46,875 bases of DNA from an uncultured Lachnospiraceae bacterium. GTDB taxonomy: Bacteria > Bacillota > Clostridia > Lachnospirales > Lachnospiraceae. This document shows positions 30,994 to 38,818 of the stretch, piece by piece; positions within the stretch are counted from its first letter, which is position 1, and each line of letters begins with the position of its first letter. Location: positions 1 to 46,875 of the forward strand of contig CANQAR010000017.1 of NCBI GenBank assembly GCA_947588845.1. The letters run 5' to 3'. The notes under the pieces are model-generated. The model searched no databases. It saw nothing but the letters and a program-made list of their open reading frames with translations, and was not told the origin of the DNA. Position numbers and translations under genes: made by a program.

Positions 30994-33573
30994 ATGAAAC
31001 TGAAAAAACGTGCTTTCCCTGGTCAGCTGACAGATCAGGTGACGGAAAGGGAAACTGTCCATCGGAAACTGGCACGCCGTGCGGCTGCGGAAGGCTTTGT
31101 TCTGCTGAAGAATGAAGGAAATCTGCTTCCGCTGAAAAAGGGGACGAAGCTTGGTCTTTACGGCGCGGGCGCGGTGAAGACGATCAAAGGGGGGACAGGC
31201 TCCGGCGATGTAAACGAGCGAGACTGCGTGAATATTTATCAGGGCCTGTTAAATGCGGGGTATGAGGTGACCAGCAGGACGTGGCTGGAAGAATATGAGC
31301 GTCTGTATACGCAGGCAAGGCTGGACTGGAAGGATGACATCTTTGCAAAGATGAAAGATTATAATGGAAATTTCTTTGCGGCTTATTCCGCTTCCCAGTT
31401 TCAGACGCCGTGCGGCTCTCCGATTGACGAGGAGGCGGCAAAGGCGGACGGTGCGGACACAGCGGTCTTTGTCCTGAGCCGTATTGCGGGAGAGAACGCG
31501 GACAGACATGACACAGAGGGCGATTATTATATTACTCCGCAGGAGAGGGCTCTGATCGGTCAGGTCTGCGCCTGCTATCAGAATGTGGTTCTGGTGGTAA
31601 ATACCGGCGGTCTGGTGGATCTGGCGTTTACGGAAGAATTTCCGAGCATCCGGGCGATTCTGCAGTTCATGCAGGCGGGACAGGAGGGCGGAAATGCGTT
31701 TGCGGACGTGCTCTCCGGAGACGTGACTCCGTCTGGTAAGATGACGGATACCTGGGCGCTTGATTACAGAGATTATCCGAACGCTTCCTTTTTCAGTTTT
31801 AAGAGCGGCGACCTGTATAAGGAAGAATACAAAGAGGGTATCTATGTGGGGTACCGCTATTTTGATACCTTCGATGTCCCGGTGCGCTACTGTTTTGGAT
31901 ACGGGCTTTCCTACACGGACTTTGAACTGAAGGCTGGGGAGATTTCTGTCCGGGGAATCGGGACAGAACATCCGGAAGTTTCGGTGAAGGCAAAGATCAA
32001 GAACACAGGCACTGCCTTTGCGGGAAAAGAAGTCGTGCAGGTCTATGTATCCTGCCCGCAGGGAAGGCTTTCAAAGGAATACCGCCGTCTGGCCGGATTT
32101 GGGAAGACGGGACTGCTGCAGCCGGGACAGGCGCAGACGATGGAGATTACCTTTGCGCTGGAACAGCTTGCTTCCTACTGTGAAGAGCAGGCGGTCTGGC
32201 TTCTTGAGGCCGGAACTTACGGTATCTGGGTTGGAAACTCACTTGGGGGCTCTCGGCTCGCAGGTTCCCTCCGGCTGGACGCGGACGCGGTGCTGACCAG
32301 ATGTCAGAATATTTGTCAGAGAAAGGAAGAACTGGACGAACTGCAGCCTGACGCGGATAAGATGCGCGAAAAAGAGACAGCCTGGCTTACAAAGGCCGCG
32401 AAACTTCCAATTGTGGAGATCCGCGCCGCAGAGCTTGCCGCAAGAACTGTGGTTTACTCAGATATTCCGGAACAGCTTCCGGGCAGGGCAGGGGAGATCA
32501 CGGAGAGTCTTTCCCTTGACCAGCTTGTCGCGTTTGCGACCGGAGATATCGCGAAGGGACAGGAAAATGAGATCGGCGCCGCGGGGCAGTCGGTTCCGGG
32601 AGCTGCGGCTGAGACCGTTTCCGTGGCGAAAACGGATCCGTGGAATGTCGCAAGCCTCGTGCTGGCGGACGGACCTGCCGGCCTGCGTCTGAACCGGGAA
32701 TATCAGGTTGTGGACGGGGAAATTATAAGAAACGGGTTCCTGGAAGCGTTTGAAGGCGGTTTCTTCGCGGAAGAAAAGAAAAAGCCGGGAGAGACGCACT
32801 ATCAGTTCTGCACGGCGATTCCTGTGGGGACGCTGCTCGCGCAGACCTGGGACGCGGATCTCGTCCGGAAAGTCGGGGAGATGATTGGCCATGAGATGGA
32901 ACTGTTCGGCGTGTCGCTTTGGCTTGCCCCGGGTATGAATATTCACAGAAATCCGCTTTGCGGAAGAAACTTTGAGTACTATTCCGAGGATCCGCTTCTG
33001 GCTGGAATCATGGCCGCGGCGATCACGCTGGGCGTGCAGACGGTGCCGGGGTGCGGAACGACGATCAAGCATTTCGCCTGCAACAATCAGGAGGACAACC
33101 GTATGGGTTCCGATTCCGTGCTCTCGGAGCGGACACTGCGCGAGATCTACCTGAAAGGCTTTGAGATTGCCGTGAAGAACGCGCAGCCCATGTGCATCAT
33201 GACTTCCTACAATCTGATCAACGGCGTCCATGCGGCGAACTGTTATGATATCTGTACAAAGGCGGCGAGAGACGAGTGGGGCTTTGCGGGCGCCATCATG
33301 ACGGACTGGACGACTACGACGGAATCCACGGCGGGCGAGTGTACCGCAGCAGGATGTATGCGTGCAGGAAACGACATGGTCATGCCGGGAAATCCTTCCG
33401 ACCATGAATGCATCCGCAGAGAGCTTGCGGAGGGGACGCTCGATATCCGCGAGCTGAAGCGCTGCGTCTGCAATACGATAAACATTGCGCTGCAGTCCAA
33501 CCAGTACGAGGAAGCTGTCAGCTACCTTGCTCAGTTTGAAGGGCTGGATACATATATGAAAGCACGAAGCTGA
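30994..33573 (+). CDS. Glycoside hydrolase family 3, domain-swapped beta-glucosidase
   Basis: An 859-aa GH3 enzyme with reversed domain order. The (alpha/beta)6 sandwich comes first (about 25-300, AAEGFVLLKNEGNLLPLKKG). The fibronectin III-like domain follows (about 325-420, NTGTAFAGKEVVQVYVS). The TIM barrel comes last (about 500-830). The nucleophile is Asp771 in AIMTDW, and TIKHFACNNQEDNR supplies the sugar-binding KH motif. This order is known from Ruminococcus albus beta-glucosidase. No signal peptide is present, so it acts in the cytosol, presumably on imported oligosaccharides. AAGGAGG supports the ATG. Substrate linkage is not certain. Confidence 0.92.
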   Translation: MKLKKRAFPGQLTDQVTERETVHRKLARRAAAEGFVLLKNEGNLLPLKKGTKLGLYGAGAVKTIKGGTGSGDVNERDCVNIYQGLLNAGYEVTSRTWLEEYERLYTQARLDWKDDIFAKMKDYNGNFFAAYSASQFQTPCGSPIDEEAAKADGADTAVFVLSRIAGENADRHDTEGDYYITPQERALIGQVCACYQNVVLVVNTGGLVDLAFTEEFPSIRAILQFMQAGQEGGNAFADVLSGDVTPSGKMTDTWALDYRDYPNASFFSFKSGDLYKEEYKEGIYVGYRYFDTFDVPVRYCFGYGLSYTDFELKAGEISVRGIGTEHPEVSVKAKIKNTGTAFAGKEVVQVYVSCPQGRLSKEYRRLAGFGKTGLLQPGQAQTMEITFALEQLASYCEEQAVWLLEAGTYGIWVGNSLGGSRLAGSLRLDADAVLTRCQNICQRKEELDELQPDADKMREKETAWLTKAAKLPIVEIRAAELAARTVVYSDIPEQLPGRAGEITESLSLDQLVAFATGDIAKGQENEIGAAGQSVPGAAAETVSVAKTDPWNVASLVLADGPAGLRLNREYQVVDGEIIRNGFLEAFEGGFFAEEKKKPGETHYQFCTAIPVGTLLAQTWDADLVRKVGEMIGHEMELFGVSLWLAPGMNIHRNPLCGRNFEYYSEDPLLAGIMAAAITLGVQTVPGCGTTIKHFACNNQEDNRMGSDSVLSERTLREIYLKGFEIAVKNAQPMCIMTSYNLINGVHAANCYDICTKAARDEWGFAGAIMTDWTTTTESTAGECTAAGCMRAGNDMVMPGNPSDHECIRRELAEGTLDIRELKRCVCNTINIALQSNQYEEAVSYLAQFEGLDTYMKARS

Positions 33574-33584
33574 GAACAGAATTC

Positions 33585-33654
33585 GTTACTGTCCATTCCC
33601 TCATTGAGTTCGAGGTGATTTCCGCACATTTTGGGCGGGAATCCCGAGGTCTGC
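33585..33654. repeat. Element A 5' part, joined to element B
   Basis: GTTACTGTCCATTCC end plus the GATTTCCGC/GGCGGGAATC hairpin with flanking CGAGGT. The sequence then switches directly into element B without the second half of A. Confidence 0.6.
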
Positions 33655-33736
33655 GGCGCAGACCATGGAAACCAGCTGCTGATGCAGCACCTGGGCCGCG
33701 CGGGCGAGCAGGAGGGAAAGCCGCTTCCTGCTCGAT
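33655..33736 (+). repeat. Dispersed element B in an A-B composite
   Basis: Contains GGAAACCAGCTGCTGATGCAGC, CCTGGGCCGCGCGGGCGA and a CAGGA/TCCTG stem, ending CTCGAT. The left arm of stem 1 is degraded at the junction. Confidence 0.7.
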
Positions 33737-33811
33737 TCATTCCATGGTCAGTGGCCGCGGTGCGTCCGGAAATCGCTCCGAACCGGGAAGAATGGAAAGG
33801 GAAGTACAAAA

Positions 33812-33847
33812 ACCCCCTGGCGCGCGGGACATTACGCGTCAGGGGGT
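33812..33847 (-). terminator. Strong minus-strand terminator
   Basis: ACCCCCTGGCGCG (33812-33824) pairs with CGCGTCAGGGGGT (33835-33847) with wobble. On the minus strand it is followed by T5. It fits the 3' end of the small minus-strand gene at 33954-34118. Confidence 0.65.
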
Positions 33848-33953
33848 GATATAGGGAATGAATAAAAGAGTCACTGATCATAAAATGAACAGCAACCGGA
33901 TGGCAGCACTGCCCCTTTACGGGACTGCTCAGGCGGCAGATTTCCACTGCAGA

Positions 33954-34118
33954 TTAAAACAGGGAAATGAGGAACTGCACAAACGGAAGTCTCCTGAAAC
34001 CGGTTCTTTCCAGTATTGGTGTGCTCTCAAAAGGCTCACAATATTCATATCTTTCATTTCGCATCCATGTCGGCTGTGGGTCTCTCATCCTGTAATATTC
34101 ATAATCATACATTGACAT
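33954..34118 (-). CDS. 54-aa Tyr/Arg-rich small protein
   Basis: On the minus strand an ATG at 34118 sits 7 nt after a perfect AGGAGG ribosome binding site. The frame encodes 54 residues starting MSMYDYEYYRMRDPQPTW, with six Tyr, seven Arg, one Cys, and a hydrophobic end LPFVQFLISLF. A good terminator lies about 110 nt after the stop. Real-looking translation and termination signals in a 780-bp gap support a gene. I do not recognise the family. Tyr-rich small proteins are sometimes spore-coat components, but that is only a guess. Confidence 0.6.
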   Translation of the reverse strand: MSMYDYEYYRMRDPQPTWMRNERYEYCEPFESTPILERTGFRRLPFVQFLISLF

Positions 34119-34260
34119 ATCCTGTACCTCCTGCTATCTTATATATCTGAAGTGAGTTGTGCTCTATAACCATATGATATCATGTCGGCATGGAATTGCC
34201 ATAGGCCGTAATCCCAAAAATTGGAGGACAAATATGTGCTGTGAGCACAATGCCGGAAAA

Positions 34261-34367
34261 GTGATGCACAGAAATGCTGTGAAAGCAGCATTTCGCGCCT
34301 CAGACCTCGGGATTTTCAGGCAGTCTGCCCGGAAATCACCTCGAGCTCAGTGGGGGGGAACTGTAAC
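34261..34367 (+). repeat. Element A, left-truncated copy
   Basis: Starts within the interior (GATGCACAGAAATGC) and ends GGGGGGAACTGTAAC. Hairpin 1 is AAATGCTG/CAGCATTT, a compensated variant of AAATGCCAC/GTGGCATTT. It occupies the leader of the pucR-type gene. Confidence 0.75.
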
Positions 34368-34406
34368 ACCGTCGTGTCAGATGATGCGCGAAGAGAGAGG
34401 AAAACT

Positions 34407-35558
34407 ATGGGTTTTACGATTGAAGACATGCTGACAGTTTCTAAAGATAAATACAAAATGGAAATGATCGCCGGAAAAAACGGGTGGTCCAATTCCATCA
34501 GCTGGATTCTCCTGATTGAAGACAGCATGATTCTCAGAAATTTTAAGGGAAAGGATCTGGCTGTCACGACGGGACTGGGATTTGATACGGAGGAAAAGCT
34601 GCTGGCTCTGGTGGAAAATCTGGTGCAGATCCATGCTTCCGGACTGATTGTCAATACAGGCTGTTACTTGTATGAAATTCCGCATTCCGTGGTTCAGTAC
34701 AGCAATGAGAATGATTTCCCGCTGCTGACCGTGCCCTGGAGCACGCAGCTGTACGATATGATCAAGGATCTCAGCATCCGGGTGCTGATTCAGGGGGCCG
34801 CGGATGAGCAGATCTCAAACGCGCTGATCCATGCGATCGAGGAGCCGGAGACCATGGGACTTTATGAGAAGGATCTGCTTCCGTATTTTGACGTGGACGG
34901 AACCTTTCAGATCGTCCTGATCTCGACCGGCGATCTGGATATCATGGATACAGTGGAGCGGCGGAGACTCAGCTACCGGCTGCAGATTTATCTGGAAAAT
35001 ATCACGCATAACGCTCATTTCTTCTATTATGATTCCTGTTTTACGCTGGTGGTCAATGCGCTTTCTCAGGAGCAGGTAAGGGAGATCATGGAAGGGTTTG
35101 TCCGGCGTGTAAAGCGCAAGATGCCGTCGCGGCATGTTTCGGTCGGAGTAGGCAGCATTGTGACGGATATCGCCAATCTGCAGCTTGGATACAAGCGTGC
35201 CCGTGCGGCTGTAAATATGGCGCTGCGTGCCGGACAGGATATCCTGTACTTTGATGAGATGGGGATTTACCGGCTGTTCAGTCAGATCGAAGATGTACGG
35301 CTGCTGCGCGAGATGGGAGAAGATACGCTGCGTCCGCTGATCGAGCACGATAAAAAACACAGTACCAGCTATGTCGAGACGCTTCAGAGATATCTTGAGA
35401 GCAGCGGGAGTATTCAAAGTGTGGCCGAGGCCATGTTCACACACCGCAATACGGTCATCTACCGGATCAACAGCATCAAAAAACTGCTTGGCTCCGGACT
35501 TGACACGGCGCAGGACCGGCTGAAATATCAGATTGCGTGCCTGATTCTGAAAATGTAA
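34407..35558 (+). CDS. PucR-family transcriptional regulator
   Basis: A 383-aa regulator. The N-terminal PucR domain (about 1-125) starts MGFTIEDMLTVSK and includes LAVTTGLGFDTEEKLLALVE. A GGDEF-like CdaR middle region follows (about 160-290, VSVGVGSIVTDIANLQLGYKRARAAV). The C-terminal helix-turn-helix is SVAEAMFTHRNTVIYRINSI. Members control purine, sugar-diacid or amino-acid use. The ATG at 34407 follows GAGAGAGG; the longer frame starts inside element A and is rejected. No obvious target operon is adjacent; the response regulator gene follows after 240 nt. Confidence 0.88.
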   Translation: MGFTIEDMLTVSKDKYKMEMIAGKNGWSNSISWILLIEDSMILRNFKGKDLAVTTGLGFDTEEKLLALVENLVQIHASGLIVNTGCYLYEIPHSVVQYSNENDFPLLTVPWSTQLYDMIKDLSIRVLIQGAADEQISNALIHAIEEPETMGLYEKDLLPYFDVDGTFQIVLISTGDLDIMDTVERRRLSYRLQIYLENITHNAHFFYYDSCFTLVVNALSQEQVREIMEGFVRRVKRKMPSRHVSVGVGSIVTDIANLQLGYKRARAAVNMALRAGQDILYFDEMGIYRLFSQIEDVRLLREMGEDTLRPLIEHDKKHSTSYVETLQRYLESSGSIQSVAEAMFTHRNTVIYRINSIKKLLGSGLDTAQDRLKYQIACLILKM

Positions 35559-35633
35559 GGAAGTAAGAAAAAAGATGGAAGGATCAGGCAGCAGGACTGG
35601 GGTTGCATCAGTGTAAAAAAATAAAAATAAGTC

Positions 35634-35662
35634 TTTTCAAAAGCTTTGTTTTGGTATATGAT
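35634..35662 (+). promoter_or_regulatory. Predicted promoter for the response regulator
   Basis: TTTTCA (35634-35639), 17-nt spacer, TATGAT (35657-35662), leaving a leader of about 130 nt. No known riboswitch was recognised in the leader. Confidence 0.4.
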
Positions 35663-35798
35663 ATAAATACTGACTTGTTGTAAACGGGGAAAAATATTCT
35701 GTTTTTATGAGAAACAGACAGATGAGCATCAAGATAGCAACAGAAAGTCACGAGATTAACCATAGGATTATGACGTAACCGTCTGGAAAGTGGTAGAG

Positions 35799-37322
35799 AT
35801 GAGCAAAGAGAGTGAAAATAAGCAGAAGATTTTAATTGTGGACGATTCCGAGATGAACCGGTGGATCCTCACAGATATGCTGATGGATGAGTACGAGATT
35901 CTGGAAGCGTCAAATGGCGTGGAAGCTGTTGCCATGATCCAGAAGCTGGGGACAGACATTTCACTTGTTCTTCTGGATATTGTTATGCCTGAGATGGATG
36001 GATTTGAGGTTCTCAGGATTATGAATAAGTACCGCTGGATCGATGATATACCGGTTATCACGATCTCGGCGGAGAGTACTCCGGATTTTATGGAGCGCGC
36101 GTATGAGGCAGGCGTTACCGATTATATCAGCCGCCCGTTTGATGCCATGGTTGTCCGCCGCAGGGTGATCAATACGATCATGCTGTATGCGAAGCAGAAG
36201 AGGCTGATCGGTCTTGTGACGGATCAGATCATTGAGCGGGAGAAGAGCAACGGCCTGATGGTTTCCATCCTGAGCCATATTGTGGAATCCAGAAACGGAG
36301 AGAGCGGGCTTCATGTGCTTCACATCCGGACGATCACGGAGATACTGCTCCGGCAGCTGATGAAAAAGACAGATAAGTATCATCTGTCCAAGTCGGACGT
36401 TTCTCTGATCAGTATGGCGTCTTCTCTGCATGATGTCGGGAAGATTGCGATACCTTCGGAGGTCCTGAACAAGCCGGGCCGCCTCACGAAGGAAGAGTTC
36501 GAGATCATGAAGACGCATTCGGAGGTTGGTTCGGCCATGCTGAAGGAGGTTCCGCAGTATCAGAACGCGCCTCTTGTGAAGGTGGCGTACGAGATTGCCC
36601 GCTGGCATCATGAGCGCTATGACGGGCGCGGGTATCCGGACGGGCTGAAGGGCGAGGAAATCCCGATCTCCGCGCAGATCGTGTCCATAGCCGACGTATA
36701 TGACGCGCTTACGAGCGAGCGTGTCTACAAGAAAGCGTTTACGCACGAGATCGCGATGCAGATGATCCTGAACGGAGAGTGCGGCACGTTCAATCCGCTG
36801 CTGCTGGAATGTCTGATGGAGTCCGCCGATGCGATTCAGTATGAGCTGAAGCAGGATGCGGTGAGCCAGAGCAGCGAGAAGGAGATAAAGAAGATTGCGG
36901 AAGAGATGATGCAGCATGACGATCTCACGACTTCTGAGCGAAATCTCAGGGTGCTTGAGCATGAGAGGATCAAATATGATTTCCTGATGGAGATGTCGAA
37001 TGAGCTGCAGTTTGAGTATACAGTGGTGCCGCCGATGGTTGTTCTGTCCGAGTGGGGAGCAAAACAGCTTGGAATCAGCCGGATTATCATGGATCCCATG
37101 GAAGGCAGGAAACTGAACGGGATCATGAGTGAGGCTCAGATGGCGGAACTGAAATCTCTGATTCACCGCTCAACTCCGGATGATCCTGTCATACGGTATG
37201 AGTGTGATTTACGGATCGGAGATGAAGTAAAGAAGGTTCAGCTTGTGTGCCGGTCCATGTGGTCGATCGACCAGCCGCCGGTATACACAGGTATGATTGG
37301 CAAAGCGCTTGCTCTGTCTTAG
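35799..37322 (+). CDS. Response regulator with HD-GYP domain and C-terminal PAS-like region
   Basis: A 507-aa protein. The receiver domain (1-125) has acidic pocket DD (15-16) and phospho-acceptor Asp60 in LVLLDIVMP; the usual lysine of the KPF motif is Arg112 (SRPFD). The HD-GYP domain (about 155-350) has HD (211-212, HDVGK), HH (270-271) and DGRGYPDG, so the metal site and GYP motif of a c-di-GMP phosphodiesterase are intact. Residues about 390-507 resemble a PAS domain. The ATG at 35799 is preferred over GTG at 35790. An Hpt protein gene follows, pointing to a phosphorelay. No histidine kinase is adjacent. Confidence 0.9.
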   Translation: MSKESENKQKILIVDDSEMNRWILTDMLMDEYEILEASNGVEAVAMIQKLGTDISLVLLDIVMPEMDGFEVLRIMNKYRWIDDIPVITISAESTPDFMERAYEAGVTDYISRPFDAMVVRRRVINTIMLYAKQKRLIGLVTDQIIEREKSNGLMVSILSHIVESRNGESGLHVLHIRTITEILLRQLMKKTDKYHLSKSDVSLISMASSLHDVGKIAIPSEVLNKPGRLTKEEFEIMKTHSEVGSAMLKEVPQYQNAPLVKVAYEIARWHHERYDGRGYPDGLKGEEIPISAQIVSIADVYDALTSERVYKKAFTHEIAMQMILNGECGTFNPLLLECLMESADAIQYELKQDAVSQSSEKEIKKIAEEMMQHDDLTTSERNLRVLEHERIKYDFLMEMSNELQFEYTVVPPMVVLSEWGAKQLGISRIIMDPMEGRKLNGIMSEAQMAELKSLIHRSTPDDPVIRYECDLRIGDEVKKVQLVCRSMWSIDQPPVYTGMIGKALALS

Positions 37323-37461
37323 AGAATTTTTTCACCAGAAGATGCAGGGATTCTTTTACATTTTCGGGTGGAGAGATGAATTACCGGAAACAAATGGAAA
37401 CGGCAGTCGCACTCTGTGAAATTGCCGGGCATGGATTGAAACATGGAAGGAGTAACACAAC

Positions 37462-37806
37462 ATGACGGTAAAAGAATGTTATGACGCGTTAGGCGGCAAT
37501 TATGATGAGATACTGGGACGTTTCCGCAATGAGGACAGGATACGCAGATTTGCCGGAAAGTTTCTGACAGATCCCAGCTATGATAATCTGATCAAAGCGC
37601 TCGGGGAAGGCAATATGGATGAGGCGTTCCGCGCGGCCCATACGATCAAGGGTGTGAGCCAGAACCTGTCTTTTACGAAGCTTTATGAGTCCAGTCATGA
37701 GCTGACGGAGCTGATCAGAGGCGGACAGACGGATCATCTGGAAAATGTTCTTGCACAGGTGAAAGAGGATTATGAGAGGACGGTCGCGGCGGTTAAGCAG
37801 CTGTGA
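37462..37806 (+). CDS. Hpt phosphotransfer protein
   Basis: A 114-aa four-helix protein with the phospho-acceptor His60 in AAHTIKGVSQNL, the classic HxxKG motif of histidine phosphotransfer domains. The N-terminus MTVKECYDALGGNYDEILGRF is typical of clostridial stand-alone Hpt proteins. It lies 140 nt after the HD-GYP response regulator and probably feeds phosphate to or from its receiver. GGAAGGAG precedes the ATG. A GGCATGGATTGAAAC stretch in the leader recalls the orphan CRISPR-like units. Confidence 0.9.
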   Translation: MTVKECYDALGGNYDEILGRFRNEDRIRRFAGKFLTDPSYDNLIKALGEGNMDEAFRAAHTIKGVSQNLSFTKLYESSHELTELIRGGQTDHLENVLAQVKEDYERTVAAVKQL

Positions 37807-37949
37807 TGCGGCAGTGCAGCCGGAACTTTGAGGACTGTGCGGATTTGCCGGTCAGTTTTTTCGTCAGATCTGTTTGCGGGACATATGACAGATAGAGGAC
37901 GGAGCAGGTCAGGGAGAGCCCGTCAGAAAAATCCGGAGGTTGAGGTGCC

Positions 37950-38588
37950 ATGACAAAAGAAGAACTGGCGCTTGAGGTGATCGCGCGCCTGAAGAAAGAA
38001 TATCCGGTCGCGGACTGTACGCTGGATTACGACCAGGCATGGAAGCTTCTGGTCAGCGTCAGGCTTGCCGCACAGTGTACGGATGCCAGAGTGAACGTTG
38101 TTGTGGAAGATCTGTACGCGAAATTTCCGGACCTGGAGTCGCTTGCGCAGGCGGAGCCGGAGGAGATCGAAGAGATTGTGCGTCCGTGCGGTCTGGGAAA
38201 AAGCAAGGCGCGGGATATCAGCGCATGCATGAGGATGCTCCGCGATACATATGGAGGGAAGGTTCCCGATGATTTCAACGAGCTTCTGAAGCTTCCGGGC
38301 GTGGGGCGCAAGAGCGCGAATCTCGTCATGGGGGATGTTTTTGGCAAACCGGCGATTGTGACGGACACGCACTGTATCCGCCTGACGAACCGCATTGGCC
38401 TTGTCGACCAGATTAAAGAGCCGAAGAAAGTTGAGATGGCGCTCTGGAAGATCATTCCTCCGGAAGAAGGCAGTGATTTTTGTCACCGTCTCGTGTATCA
38501 CGGACGCGATGTATGTACGGCGCGGACAAAGCCGTACTGTGAAAAATGCTGTCTCGCGGATATCTGCGGGAAGCATGGGGTAGAGTGA
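37950..38588 (+). CDS. nth: Endonuclease III
   Basis: A 212-aa base-excision repair DNA glycosylase/AP lyase for oxidised pyrimidines. The helix-hairpin-helix is LPGVGRKSANLV, where the lysine is the Schiff-base nucleophile. The catalytic Asp is in IVTDTHCIRL. The C-terminal 4Fe-4S site is C-x6-C-x2-C-x5-C (CTARTKPYCEKCCLADIC). LAAQCTD replaces the usual LSAQTTD. GAGGTG precedes the ATG. Length is normal. Confidence 0.95.
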   Translation: MTKEELALEVIARLKKEYPVADCTLDYDQAWKLLVSVRLAAQCTDARVNVVVEDLYAKFPDLESLAQAEPEEIEEIVRPCGLGKSKARDISACMRMLRDTYGGKVPDDFNELLKLPGVGRKSANLVMGDVFGKPAIVTDTHCIRLTNRIGLVDQIKEPKKVEMALWKIIPPEEGSDFCHRLVYHGRDVCTARTKPYCEKCCLADICGKHGVE

Positions 38589-38727
38589 GACTCTGTGCGG
38601 TCCTTGTTTTTGCGGACAGGAGTCACCGCATACCTGAAAATTGATGCAGGATTGTATGGGCAGACAAGTAACAAGTAATAAATGGAAAGATAACGCTGTG
38701 CATGATTCAGAGGCATGGCGTTTTTTT

Positions 38728-38815
38728 TATGCGCAGGCCCAGGCATGGAAATCAGCTGCTGACGCAGCACCTGGGCCGCGCGGGCGAACAGGAGGAAAAA
38801 CCGCTCCTGCTCGAT
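38728..38815 (+). repeat. Dispersed element B, copy with perfect stem 1
   Basis: GGCCCAGG/CCTGGGCC is a perfect stem 1; stem 2 is AGGAG/CTCCT after loss of one base. It ends 3 nt from the stop codon of the minus-strand ATPase gene. Confidence 0.85.
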
Positions 38816-38818
38816 GCA

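Noticed and set aside
33858-34115. 85-codon plus-strand ORF in the 33.6-34.4 kb gap
   Set aside because: No RBS and Ser/His-rich random composition; the minus-strand 54-codon ORF in the same DNA has a perfect RBS and terminator.
35663-35798. c-di-GMP riboswitch before the HD-GYP gene
   Set aside because: The leader lacks the conserved core of GEMM-I or GEMM-II riboswitches that I can recognise.
35961-37166. 401-codon open frame on the minus strand opposite the HD-GYP regulator
   Set aside because: Antisense shadow; the plus-strand protein is clearly real and no ribosome binding site or domain supports the reverse frame.
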